Positions 1-7,465 of a stretch of DNA of 23,457 nucleotides are shown here, in pieces. Every line of letters starts with the position of its first letter. The stretch's first letter is position 1. Origin of the DNA: JANXQG01 sp037147235 (GTDB taxonomy: Bacteria > Planctomycetota > Planctomycetia > Pirellulales > Thermoguttaceae). The position numbers were made by a program, and so were the translations under genes. Below the pieces are notes generated by a model. That model did not search any database. It was not told where the DNA came from and worked only from the letters and a program-made list of their open reading frames with translations. Location of the stretch: NCBI GenBank assembly GCA_037147235.1, contig JBAWVO010000075.1, forward strand, positions 1 through 23,457. The letters run 5' to 3'.

Positions 1-1
1 A

Positions 2-112
2 CGCCAGTTGGTTCAGTTGCACCACCCGATACCGAAACGACAACACGGCCAAGTCCGGAAAATCAATACGGTACTCGTCAGGCTCCTGTTCCTTGCCCCA
101 ATCGGCTGGCTG
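2..112 (-). pseudogene. Fragment of an Rpn/YhgA-like putative transposase or nuclease gene, running off the left edge
   Basis: On the minus strand a frame of 37 codons is open from position 112 to the window edge and reads like real protein. Its core includes DEYRIDFPDLAVLSF followed by RYRVVQLNQLA. A TGA at 113-115 closes the frame upstream and I see no ATG, so the N-terminal part of the family is missing here. The pattern of an FPxLxVLxFxYxVVxLN stretch recalls planctomycete proteins annotated as Rpn-family or PD-(D/E)XK putative transposases; that assignment is from memory and is inference. The rest lies outside the window, so it could be a truncated remnant or a gene starting at an internal GTG or TTG. 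The DNA just upstream (113-195) is repeat-rich, which fits a decayed 5' end. Confidence 0.45.
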
Positions 113-118
113 TCAACT

Positions 119-148
119 CGCCCTTATTTCATACGCCCTTATTTCATA
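119..148. repeat. Two tandem copies of a 15-bp unit
   Basis: The unit CGCCCTTATTTCATA occurs twice head to tail with no mismatch (119-133 and 134-148). It lies directly upstream, in minus-strand terms, of the truncated gene fragment and adjoins the next repeat block. Confidence 0.85.
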
Positions 149-149
149 T

Positions 150-195
150 TTAGCCACAGAGGTCACGGAGAAAACAGAGAAAACAGAGAAAACAG
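150..195. repeat. Interspersed-type repeat with three 9-bp units
   Basis: A segment beginning TTAGCCACAGAGGTCACGGA is followed by three perfect copies of GAGAAAACA (168-176, 177-185, 186-194). Short sequences of the 'CCACAGAGGTCACAGAG' kind are common intergenic repeats in planctomycete and other environmental genomes, as far as I recall. The tandem iteration is seen directly; the family assignment is inference. Confidence 0.6.
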
Positions 196-397
196 GCATG
201 TTTTGGCATTTCATCCGGCACGATAAGCTTCCCATATTGTGCATCCGCACCAATTTTGGTCGATGCCGCCTTTTCTCCTCTTATACTTACAGCAGATAAA
301 ATTCCGTCTTTGAACTTCCGCTGCTTTCGCTCCGCGAAAGGCGACTGTAATTGATTCGCCGATTCTAGGCAGATTATGGCACCGCGGCCAGGGGGCG
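196..397. other. Non-coding spacer downstream of the glycoside hydrolase gene
   Basis: I see no convincing coding frame here. The only structure is a small hairpin, CTTTCGC-TCC-GCGAAAG (324-340). It lies about 60 nt past the stop of the minus-strand hydrolase gene. It has no T-run on either side, so it is not a typical intrinsic terminator. Confidence 0.5.
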
Positions 398-3202
398 TCA
401 ATCGCAGGGGTGCTTCGCGACCAACACGACTTCACGAATGCTCTTCACGGTTTTTCCGTTCTCGACATACTGCGCCACAAGCTGGTAGTGCCCAGGCATT
501 GCCGGAAACTGTAGGACGTAATCCTGCCGAGCGCGGTAGCCGGTCGCGACTGCCAGGAATGTCTTGGAGACATCCACGATCAGCTTACCATCTTGCTCGA
601 CGCGCAGGACGACTTCGCCGCTCCACGGCATCGGCTTGTCGTTCATCACATAGACCGATAGCGACTTTTTCGCTCCCGCCGTCTCCTGCTTGTTGAAGTA
701 ATGGATCATCAGCCCCACCGGCGCAAAGGCATCTTGCATCCGCTGCTGGAATTCGCGATTGAACTCCGGCTCGGGGTAAATCCCAGGCAGGAGATCGTCG
801 CTGGTGTCGCTGCGGCTTTCGTTTTCCGGCAGACTGCGGCTAAAGTTGAGACCGACAAAATACATGACCATCGCATGGCGATTGGTTCGATGCCACTCGG
901 TTTCCTGCGACAGTACCTCGGCGCGAAGCCTGCGGCGACTATCCACCGTGCCCCGCGGATCTTGTTTGGCGTAGAACTCGTCGTCGCACGCAGCCGGCCC
1001 CGTCTGCACGGAGCCGTCACGGTTGAGCCAGGTCCAGGAATACTCGTTCAAATCCACAGGGTTCGGCGGCGGCTTGTCCTGATCGGCCAATACCTGCCCG
1101 TTGAACGCCTCGGTTGTCCAGAGCGGTTTTCCGAGTTGGTAGTAGGGATGTTGTTCGAGAGTGTCCGTCGGTGACTGAGGCTTGCCGCTGCCGCCATCCC
1201 AGGGCCGGTTTTGCAGGTCAAAGCTACGCATTCGCCGGATCAGCTTCTCCGTCTCGCGTGCCTTGGCCGTTTCATTCTGCGCATCCCAGATCGCGAGGCA
1301 GGGGTGGTTGTTCCGCTCCAACATCCAGTCGCTGAATTCGGGCTGGAGAATATCGGCGGTAAGACGCTCCGCCATCCGCCCGCTCAGACCCCAGATAGGG
1401 TACTCGTCCTGGACCAGATAGCCCTCCTCGTCGCATACCTCGTACCAGATTTCCGGCGCAAAGCCGACGTGAAAACGTAGCGTATTCAGGTTCAGCCCCT
1501 TGAAGAGTCGAATGATCTTCCGCGCCCACTCCTTGTTCCATGCCAGGCCATTGGCGGCACACTCGGGATCCTCAAAGAAGCGATACATGGGAATACTGGT
1601 GCCTCGCAGCATGTAGATTCTTCCATTCAACATCGGCTTCTTCGTCACCGGGTCAAAGGCAAAGGTACGCATCCCGATTTTTGTCGACAATACATCCTCC
1701 GGCGTTTTCACCGCAAGTTCATAGAGAAACGGCGTCTCGGGCGTCCATGGCATGCAATCGGCCACCTTGACCGAGATTTCCGCATTGCCCGTTGTCCCCC
1801 TGCCAAGCTCAATCGCGGTTCGTGCTGTTCCCGCTAGTTTGCCGGTCTTGGCTTCGCGTATCTCGATCGTGACGGGAATGTTTCTGGCCGGACCGCGATT
1901 CCTGATCGCGGCAATTACGCGGAGCGTGCTGTTTTCAAGGTTTGGCGCGGAACGGATGTTTTCCACCGTGGCGTCTCCCGCCAGAATCAGGCTCACGTCG
2001 TCGTAGAGCCCCGGCTGGTAGTCATAGCGGACGCCAAGATCATCTCCCGGGGAAGACCCAGGCGGAAGCGTGTATCGCTTGCCGCAGCGCACAATAACGG
2101 TGTTCACGGCCCCGTTGCCCTTCACCTCCGCGGCGATGTCGAAGTAGGCGGGAGTGAAGTTGGGCCGATGCTCGCCAACCGCGACTCCATTCACCCAGAC
2201 CTTCTTACCATACCAGCCCTTGTTGATCTTCAGCCGCACGGTTTCGGGTACTTTGCCCTTGAGGATGAATTCCCGTTTCATGAAAAGGTAATCGTAGCTG
2301 CCATCGTTGCCGTAAAGGACAGGCCGCGCCATTTCGGAAAGTCCTGGAACGGGGATCGAATGTTTCCAAGAGGCGGGAATAGTCTCCTTGTCCGCCGCGG
2401 TCGATTCCTGACATAACCAGATGCCGTCGAGAGAAACCGTCGTGCGGGTTCCGGTTGCAGCCGTCATTTCGACAGGTGGGGAAGGCGTCGCCGAGGCAAG
2501 TTCCGGCGCGGGGATCGCCGGCGCACCCAGGAGTTCAATCTTGTCGATGGCCGCCTCCCCATCGTCCGGATTGCGGACGATCGTGATGACCGCCCCCTCG
2601 GGCACGCTGACCGGCAAGTCCAGGACGCGGAAATGGTCCCACCCATCGGTAATGCGAAAGGGAAGCGTTTTGGCAAATCGCCCGTTCACGTACAGGCTCA
2701 TGTTGCAATAGGCTTCCGGCGCGGCGTAACGAACTCGCAGCACCGATCCGCCGGAAGCGCGGCTAAATCTCACCCCTTCCCCCGCCTTCTCGATATAGCG
2801 GACGGCTTTGCCGCCGGAGGCATCCGGTGCCGCATACGCATGGGCACCGCCAAGCATAACGGCCGATTCGGCCTCATACTTGTCGCTCCGATCCGTGATC
2901 TCGATGGCTTTAACGGCAATCGCCGCATCGCCGCGATCCCGCCGCACTTGCACGAGGTCTCCCGCGGCCACCGCAAGCCCGGCACCTGCCGCGCAGGGTT
3001 TGGCACCGGTCTCGACCACAGCCATGCCCTGAACGAGTTGACCATTTTTGTACAAGCTGACTCGCCCCGGCCCCGGCGAGGTGTAGCGGACAGTTACGGC
3101 ATTGCCCGCCTTGTCGGCCTGCACCTGGGCAAGACTCTGGAATGCCTGGGCGGGAAGAGCGGAAAGTAGAGCAAACGACACAAACGGAGTAATGCCTTGC
3201 AT
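398..3202 (-). CDS. Secreted glycoside hydrolase family 2-type enzyme with CBM-like domain
   Basis: The predicted 934-residue enzyme probably cleaves a beta-linked sugar (galactoside, glucuronide or similar) outside the cytoplasm. I chose the ATG at 3202 because AAGGAG (3214-3219) precedes it by 11 nt and it opens a signal peptide (MQGITPFVSFALLSALPAQA). A longer frame reaches 3343, but its extra 47 residues are not signal-like. Visible order: beta domain (about 24-105); CBM6/35-like domain with a YEAE start and AIDKIEL end (about 109-225); GH2 sugar-binding jelly roll (about 254-410); Ig-like domain (about 411-516); TIM barrel (about 517-795); C-terminal beta region. The motif NHPCLAIWDAQNE gives a likely acid/base Glu644, and WTTEAF a candidate nucleophile Glu698. 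Substrate cannot be called. It stands alone and is divergent from the next genes. Confidence 0.88.
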   Translation of the reverse strand: MQGITPFVSFALLSALPAQAFQSLAQVQADKAGNAVTVRYTSPGPGRVSLYKNGQLVQGMAVVETGAKPCAAGAGLAVAAGDLVQVRRDRGDAAIAVKAIEITDRSDKYEAESAVMLGGAHAYAAPDASGGKAVRYIEKAGEGVRFSRASGGSVLRVRYAAPEAYCNMSLYVNGRFAKTLPFRITDGWDHFRVLDLPVSVPEGAVITIVRNPDDGEAAIDKIELLGAPAIPAPELASATPSPPVEMTAATGTRTTVSLDGIWLCQESTAADKETIPASWKHSIPVPGLSEMARPVLYGNDGSYDYLFMKREFILKGKVPETVRLKINKGWYGKKVWVNGVAVGEHRPNFTPAYFDIAAEVKGNGAVNTVIVRCGKRYTLPPGSSPGDDLGVRYDYQPGLYDDVSLILAGDATVENIRSAPNLENSTLRVIAAIRNRGPARNIPVTIEIREAKTGKLAGTARTAIELGRGTTGNAEISVKVADCMPWTPETPFLYELAVKTPEDVLSTKIGMRTFAFDPVTKKPMLNGRIYMLRGTSIPMYRFFEDPECAANGLAWNKEWARKIIRLFKGLNLNTLRFHVGFAPEIWYEVCDEEGYLVQDEYPIWGLSGRMAERLTADILQPEFSDWMLERNNHPCLAIWDAQNETAKARETEKLIRRMRSFDLQNRPWDGGSGKPQSPTDTLEQHPYYQLGKPLWTTEAFNGQVLADQDKPPPNPVDLNEYSWTWLNRDGSVQTGPAACDDEFYAKQDPRGTVDSRRRLRAEVLSQETEWHRTNRHAMVMYFVGLNFSRSLPENESRSDTSDDLLPGIYPEPEFNREFQQRMQDAFAPVGLMIHYFNKQETAGAKKSLSVYVMNDKPMPWSGEVVLRVEQDGKLIVDVSKTFLAVATGYRARQDYVLQFPAMPGHYQLVAQYVENGKTVKSIREVVLVAKHPCD

Positions 3203-3246
3203 TGACGTTGATTCTCCTTCGCACAGAGATTGTATTACAACCCACC

Positions 3247-3274
3247 ATTGTAGCGACGCCAGATGCCATGTCAA
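3247..3274 (-). promoter_or_regulatory. Sigma70-like promoter of the glycoside hydrolase gene
   Basis: Read on the minus strand, a consensus TTGACA (3269-3274) is followed after 16 bp by TACAAT (3247-3252). Transcription would start near 3240, giving a leader of roughly 40 nt that contains the AAGGAG ribosome site. Both hexamers are near-perfect, so this is the most likely promoter for the gene. Confidence 0.75.
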
Positions 3275-3302
3275 AACACGCTGGAAAACTTGAAAAGTTA
3301 AT

Positions 3303-3326
3303 ACATCCGGATTGACATCCGGATTG
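3303..3326. promoter_or_regulatory. Tandem palindromic site upstream of the hydrolase promoter (candidate regulator binding site)
   Basis: A 12-bp unit, ACATCCGGATTG, is repeated exactly (3303-3314, 3315-3326). Each copy contains the perfect 8-bp palindrome ATCCGGAT, with centres 12 bp apart. The pair lies about 30 bp upstream of the hydrolase -35 box, a usual place for an activator. It also sits between the divergent genes, so it could serve either side. The function is inferred. Confidence 0.5.
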
Positions 3327-3355
3327 ACGGTTGACAATTCCATGCTCAGCGGCGA

Positions 3356-3381
3356 AAATGCGGTAAAGTTTCACCGCATTT
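3356..3381. promoter_or_regulatory. Inverted repeat in the divergent intergenic region
   Basis: AAATGCGGT (3356-3364) and its exact complement ACCGCATTT (3373-3381) form a 9-bp stem around an 8-nt loop. There is no following T-run, so an operator is more likely than a terminator. It lies about 50 bp upstream of the -10 box proposed for the plus-strand gene. Confidence 0.45.
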
Positions 3382-3431
3382 CGGCGGTCGAACACCGCTT
3401 TAGCGAGTTAGCTTTCCCCAACAAAGCGTGG

Positions 3432-3437
3432 TACAAT
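3432..3437 (+). promoter_or_regulatory. Candidate -10 box for the DUF6941 gene cluster
   Basis: TACAAT lies 33 nt before the ATG at 3471, a good distance for a short leader. The matching -35 region around 3408-3414 is weak (TTAGCT-like), so recognition may need an activator. Confidence is limited for that reason. Confidence 0.4.
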
Positions 3438-3470
3438 GGACATTAGATTCAGGTTTTGGCGGGCACGAGC

Positions 3471-3869
3471 ATGGCCATAAAGCCAGTCGTCCGGTATATG
3501 CTGCTCTGCGATGACTGGCGGTCGGACCCCGAAAACAATTTGCGAGTTACGATCATCGGTTTGCTTAGCAACATCGACGCGATAGAGGATCCTCCCTATC
3601 CGCTGCTCTACCGGGAGATGTGCGTTTTTCTTGTTCTTACCGAAGGTCGCGGACAAGGGCAGGGAAAAATTGTCTGCGTCTTTGACGAGAGCGGACAGAG
3701 GGTTTTTGAAACACGGGTGTGGCCGATTGCGTTTGGCTTGGACCCACTGAATATTGTTGGCGTTCCATTCCGGATTCGGGACTGCTTCTTCCCCGAAGCG
3801 GGCCTGTACTCCGTTCAGTTCTGGTACGACGGAGAACTGGTCGAGGAACGCCCGTTGAGGATGAGGTGA
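3471..3869 (+). CDS. DUF6941-like protein of unknown function
   Basis: This 132-residue protein begins MAIKPVVRYMLLCDDWRSD and contains GRGQGQGKIV, DPLNIVGVPFRIRDC and GLYSVQFWYDGELVEE. That series resembles a small family I know as DUF6941, frequent in planctomycetes; its function is not established. The frame also allows a TTG at 3456, but no ribosome site supports it, and the ATG at 3471 begins directly with the conserved part. There is no signal peptide or membrane helix, so it is probably cytoplasmic, with a beta-rich fold suggested by alternating hydrophobics. It ends 3 nt before the next ATG, so the two genes are surely co-transcribed. Confidence 0.75.
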   Translation: MAIKPVVRYMLLCDDWRSDPENNLRVTIIGLLSNIDAIEDPPYPLLYREMCVFLVLTEGRGQGQGKIVCVFDESGQRVFETRVWPIAFGLDPLNIVGVPFRIRDCFFPEAGLYSVQFWYDGELVEERPLRMR

Positions 3870-3872
3870 ACT

Positions 3873-4319
3873 ATGGCGAATCAAGGGCAAAATGAGGGTA
3901 TCCACGTCCTGGATGAGTGCGTTTGCGAAGCGATCCCGCTTTGGACTAGTCCAGCGGCCGGTGCTTTCAAACGACGGAAAATGAATACGACCGGTGAGCC
4001 AGCGGCTTTCGTTTGGGTGATTCGGCAGAATCCGCAGGACGAGGCAAGCCTCTTTGCAATTCCGGTCGATGAGCGTCAGATGGCCGTATTCTTGTTCACG
4101 CAGCGTGAGAATGCTGAAGAGTTTACGCGCACGTGCCCCGATATGCCGGCCGGTGCTGTCCTGGCTACTGTCGCGGCTTCAGACATCACTCGGGTACTGA
4201 CTGAACAATCGGAGCGAGGGTTCACCCATGTCGTGACCGACCCTATACTTGGATCGCCCATGTATCTCGATCAGCAGACGCTCACGATCAGTGAATATCT
4301 TAAAAGGCCGGGTGGCTGA
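3873..4319 (+). CDS. Hypothetical protein coupled to the DUF6941 gene
   Basis: I do not recognise this 148-residue protein. It has no signal peptide or transmembrane segment and looks like a soluble alpha/beta protein. The stretch SLFAIPVDERQMAVFLFTQR followed by ENAEEFTR is loosely like SseB-type domains (a value compared or edited, then a helix), but this is too weak for a call. The ATG at 3873 follows the previous stop by 3 nt, and a purine-rich AGGATGAGG just upstream, overlapping the end of the DUF6941 gene, serves as ribosome site. Translational coupling with that gene suggests a shared, unknown job. Confidence 0.7.
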   Translation: MANQGQNEGIHVLDECVCEAIPLWTSPAAGAFKRRKMNTTGEPAAFVWVIRQNPQDEASLFAIPVDERQMAVFLFTQRENAEEFTRTCPDMPAGAVLATVAASDITRVLTEQSERGFTHVVTDPILGSPMYLDQQTLTISEYLKRPGG

Positions 4320-4483
4320 CGGAGGGAAGGTCGCCCACCTGACTTGACAAGATGGGGCAAGTCGTATCCTTCTAGCGGGAACGACAGTGCAAGCTTCTTG
4401 AAAAGCACGTCTGTCTCCGCTACTCTGATTTAAATGCGAACCGCTAGTCGATGTGAAGTGCCTATTTTGAGGGAGGGCATGGA

Positions 4484-5278
4484 TTGGCAAAACAAATGAC
4501 GGTAGCTGAGTTCAAGCAATTGATCGCCGATATGGCTCAGGCGCGGGTGAGCCTCGAAGCCTATTGCGACTACTTGCAGCAAAAGAAGTATCTTCGAGAG
4601 GAGCACCTTGCTATCCTCGCAGTGGTTAACCACAAGGCGATCCCAGGCACCGAACTGATCGAGCTGGGTAACGAAAGGGAAGCTTGGGACGCTCGGGTTG
4701 GAGGCAAGGTTCTGTACGAAGTAGTCCAGGCGTTGCCGAAAAACGAATACGAGATCCGGAAGGGCGGACAGAGAACCGTGGAAGTGGAAGGAGATCGGGT
4801 CAAAATCAAATTCCGCGGGATCGCGTCCGGCGGTGCATCCACGTTCGTTTATCATGAGCATGCTTCCGATCATCTCCAGTTCCCGGACGTGATCGTCGAG
4901 GCGATCGAATCGAAGCATCGGGTGAACTACACCGACAGCCGTTCCCTTGTCGTCGTGGTCAGTGGCGACTACACCTCCGAAGATGACGCTATGATCGCGC
5001 GCTGGATTGGGCAGCAGAAGTCGCACGAGTCAGGGAGCGTTTCGGGAGATTCTGATGGTCGAAGTGGACCGTCTCAAGGTATTCCCGATCCTTCCCGAAG
5101 ACGACGACAATGGTGGTTCGGCCTAATCAAGCACTACACCTGTGCCCTAGCTCGATTCTTTCGGAGATCGAAAAAATTGCCGCCTCTAACCTTGAAAAAG
5201 ATTGAGCAAGTTGGGAAGGAGGCATGCATTTCACGAGCAGCGTGGCGAGCCCCTGACGGCTTGATGCTGTTCGGCTGA
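4484..5278 (+). CDS. Hypothetical protein, C-terminus uncertain (possible frameshift near 5030-5055)
   Basis: The 264-residue frame is of unknown function. The TTG at 4484 is preferred: AGGGAGGG (4470-4477) precedes it by 6 nt, while the next ATG (4496) has no ribosome site. The N-terminal half is helical; residues about 75-175 look like an alpha/beta domain ending in RSLVVVVSGDYTSEDD. After about residue 183 the sequence turns into Ser/Gly/Arg-rich low-complexity text. In the +1 frame the same DNA reads as natural protein, REILMVEVDRLKVFPILPED, to a TAA at 5124-5126. The real protein may therefore be about 215 residues, with one extra base in 5027-5050. A 164-nt gap separates it from the preceding gene. 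A weak promoter-like pair (TTGAAA 4398-4403, TACTCT 4421-4426) lies in that gap. Confidence 0.6.
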   Translation: MAKQMTVAEFKQLIADMAQARVSLEAYCDYLQQKKYLREEHLAILAVVNHKAIPGTELIELGNEREAWDARVGGKVLYEVVQALPKNEYEIRKGGQRTVEVEGDRVKIKFRGIASGGASTFVYHEHASDHLQFPDVIVEAIESKHRVNYTDSRSLVVVVSGDYTSEDDAMIARWIGQQKSHESGSVSGDSDGRSGPSQGIPDPSRRRRQWWFGLIKHYTCALARFFRRSKKLPPLTLKKIEQVGKEACISRAAWRAPDGLMLFG

Positions 5279-5353
5279 GGCGTGGTTCGTGCGGAGCGCA
5301 AGAACCTGATGGCGTTTCGGGCCCTTCCAGCTTGGTGGCTCTCAAATCTCCTT

Positions 5354-5995
5354 TCAGTCTTCAAGCTTCTTAAATTCGTCGCCTTGTCTGACGAAGATGC
5401 TGCCTCCTCCCGACGCGAGGAACTTCACAAGATTCTCCGTGCTGTCGGTCAACGAGTCAACGACGAGGCCCTCCCCTACGGTACCGCCAATTTTACCTGC
5501 CTGTATCGCCTGCCGAACCGCAGCTTGGTCGCCCTTATATAAAACAAGATTCCCAGCCTTCACCTCGTACTTGTAAAAGGCGTAGTGCGAATTCCTAATC
5601 TCCGCGGTCCATTTGAGTGTGCCGGTCCTCAAAGCCGTATCGTTGTCGCCAGCCAAGTGCAAAAAATTGAGGTAACTGTCGTCTCCAATCTTGGTCGGGA
5701 AGAACAGGTATACACTTGGGGCGCCCATGCCGTTCTTACCACGTGTGATAAGAACCGCCCTCCTCATTCCTGCCGGAAAGCCCAAGTCAACTTTCTCGTG
5801 GGCAGTAACGGCATCAACTACGACCAGGGTCTCGCCGAGGTCATCTGTTCGTGTCCATACTCCATCAAGCCTATCATCTCCCTGGCAAGTGTCAGGATTG
5901 GAAAGAGGCTTGGTTGACTCCACACACGAGGTAAGTGACAGGCATGACAACAACAATACACATAACCGCACGTGACTGATTACCTTCGAGGCCAT
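5354..5995 (-). CDS. Predicted lipoprotein of unknown function
   Basis: The 213-residue product has a short positively charged N-terminus, a hydrophobic stretch (RLCVLLLSCLSLTSC) and a lipobox LTSC with the acylated cysteine at residue 24, so it should be anchored in an envelope membrane. The mature part is soluble and has no family I recognise. It includes SVYLFFPTKIGDDSYLNFLH and a C-terminal SGGGSIFVRQGDEFKKLED. The ATG at 5995 is supported by GGAGGAA (6001-6007 on the plus strand) at proper spacing. The gene converges on the hypothetical gene at 4484, and I see no clear terminator between them. It is transcribed away from the MoxR operon. Confidence 0.75.
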   Translation of the reverse strand: MASKVISHVRLCVLLLSCLSLTSCVESTKPLSNPDTCQGDDRLDGVWTRTDDLGETLVVVDAVTAHEKVDLGFPAGMRRAVLITRGKNGMGAPSVYLFFPTKIGDDSYLNFLHLAGDNDTALRTGTLKWTAEIRNSHYAFYKYEVKAGNLVLYKGDQAAVRQAIQAGKIGGTVGEGLVVDSLTDSTENLVKFLASGGGSIFVRQGDEFKKLED

Positions 5996-6180
5996 AGCAG
6001 TTCCTCCGGCTCAATTCTATTGAAACACCCACGAACGATGAATCTGAAACCAGTCCACACTAGTCTGGTGAATCGCCACGCCACGAGGTCGAATCCCGGT
6101 GCAGACAGAGCAATCAAGTCCTTAGTTTAGCGGAGGTCAAAATATCCGTCAACCCCCGTATTTAGCGTGTCGGCGGGCAT

Positions 6181-6224
6181 GAATAATTTATACATTGAAT
6201 AATTTATCCTGAAAAGTTTATCCT
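6181..6224. repeat. Three A/T-rich direct repeats abutting the operon promoter
   Basis: GAATAATTTA occurs at 6181-6190 and again in GAATAATTTATCCT (6197-6210). A third, two-mismatch copy, GAAAAGTTTATCCT, follows at once (6211-6224). The repeats end one base before the -35 box of the operon promoter, so they may act as an UP-like element or activator site. The repeats are seen directly; the role is inferred. Confidence 0.6.
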
Positions 6225-6225
6225 G

Positions 6226-6254
6226 TTGCACTTTGGTTCCGCGTGTATTACAAT
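6226..6254 (+). promoter_or_regulatory. Promoter of the MoxR/VWA operon
   Basis: TTGCAC (6226-6231), a 17-bp spacer and TACAAT (6249-6254) make a near-consensus sigma70-type promoter. A start near 6261 would leave an untranslated leader of about 178 nt before the GTG of the MoxR gene. The rest of the gene-free stretch 5996-6438 holds no convincing gene. The leader shows C-rich tracts (near 6291-6305) but no riboswitch that I recognise. Confidence 0.7.
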
Positions 6255-6438
6255 GGCATTTACGAGTCTTAAGATATCGGCCTACCAAACCCCACCCCAC
6301 CCCATCAGGCCACGGCAATTGTACGGGCCCCCCGAATTGGCTGCGGCCGAGCCTACCGACTGTCCAAACTACGAACGACCTACCCTGCGGCCTTTGGCCA
6401 TGCGCCATCGTTGACCGTACGAAGCAAAGGAGCCTAAC

Positions 6439-7455
6439 GTGTCTGAAGAAAAATCCTCGCTCTCCGGGGCCCCGGACGAAAAGGCGGTCGAGCGGCTCGG
6501 TGCCGCGCGCGATCGCATCGTCGCCGAGGTCCGCAAAATCATCGTCGGCATGGATCAGGTGATCGATGAAATGATGATCGCCGTCTTTGCCCGCGGGCAC
6601 TGCCTGCTTGTGGGCGTGCCCGGGCTGGCAAAAACGCTCCTGGTCAGCTCGCTGGCACAGACCATGTCGCTGGTGTTCAAGCGGATCCAGTTCACGCCCG
6701 ACCTGATGCCCTCGGACATCACGGGCACCGAATTGCTCCAGGACGACCCAGTCACGCATCAGCGGCAGTTCAAGTTCTCCAAGGGACCGGTCTTCGCCAA
6801 CCTCCTCCTGGCCGACGAAATCAACCGCACGCCACCGAAGACGCAGGCCGCGCTGTTGGAGGCCATGCAGGAGAAGAAGATTTCAGTCGGCGGAGTGGAC
6901 TATCCGCTGGACGAGCCGTTCTTTGTTCTGGCCACCCAGAACCCGATCGAGCAAGAGGGCACCTACCCGCTGCCCGAGGCGCAGCTCGACCGCTTCCTAT
7001 TCAACATCTTGGTTGACTATCCCAGTTGGGAAGAGGAGCTGGAAATTGTCGAGCGCGTGAGCGCGGCGACGGAGGCGCAGCTTACCCAGGTACTGGCCCG
7101 TGACGAGATTCTTCACCTCCAGGCCTTGGTGCGGCGGATTCCAGTTGCGCGGCACATGGTGGAGTACGCCACGCGGCTGGCGCGAGCCACGCGGCCGGCC
7201 GACGCCAATGCCCCGGAGTTCATCAAGCAGTGGCTGGCGTGGGGAGCAGGTCCGCGTGCCAGTTTGTATATGGTGGTGGCGGCCAAGGCTCGCGCGGCCC
7301 TGCGCGGCCGGTTCCACGTCGCCATCGAGGACATCCAGGCGGTGGCCAAGCCCGTGCTGCGGCACCGCATTATTCCGAATTTTGCCGCACAGTCGGAGGG
7401 CATGTCGCCCGACGACATCGTCGAGAAGCTGATGGCCACCATTCCTGCGAACTAG
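6439..7455 (+). CDS. MoxR-family AAA+ ATPase
   Basis: This 338-residue cytoplasmic ATPase belongs to the MoxR group, which works with VWA-domain partners as a chaperone-like machine that matures or remodels other proteins. Visible motifs: Walker A GVPGLAKT (59-66), Walker B LLLADEIN (122-129), sensor-1 region VLATQNPIEQEGTYPLPEAQ with Asn168, and the following LDRF whose Arg185 fits an arginine finger. The C-terminal lid domain is complete and length is normal. It starts at GTG 6439, since AAAGGAG (6426-6432) sits 6 nt upstream. It is the first gene of the operon and is followed after 10 nt by the DUF58 gene, its usual partner. Confidence 0.95.
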   Translation: MSEEKSSLSGAPDEKAVERLGAARDRIVAEVRKIIVGMDQVIDEMMIAVFARGHCLLVGVPGLAKTLLVSSLAQTMSLVFKRIQFTPDLMPSDITGTELLQDDPVTHQRQFKFSKGPVFANLLLADEINRTPPKTQAALLEAMQEKKISVGGVDYPLDEPFFVLATQNPIEQEGTYPLPEAQLDRFLFNILVDYPSWEEELEIVERVSAATEAQLTQVLARDEILHLQALVRRIPVARHMVEYATRLARATRPADANAPEFIKQWLAWGAGPRASLYMVVAAKARAALRGRFHVAIEDIQAVAKPVLRHRIIPNFAAQSEGMSPDDIVEKLMATIPAN

Positions 7456-7465
7456 CGTTATAACC

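Noticed and set aside
324..340. Hairpin CTTTCGC-TCC-GCGAAAG as hydrolase terminator
   Set aside because: There is no T-run in either direction and the stem is short; left as plain structure in the spacer.
3202..3343. Longer N-terminus for the glycoside hydrolase (start at 3343)
   Set aside because: The extra 47 residues would cover the promoter and ribosome site and would bury the signal peptide.
6060..6125. tRNA-like T-arm (GAGGTCGAATCCCGG) in the spacer before the operon
   Set aside because: The 5-bp T-stem does not pair in any register, the consensus T is missing, and no acceptor or anticodon stem can be drawn.
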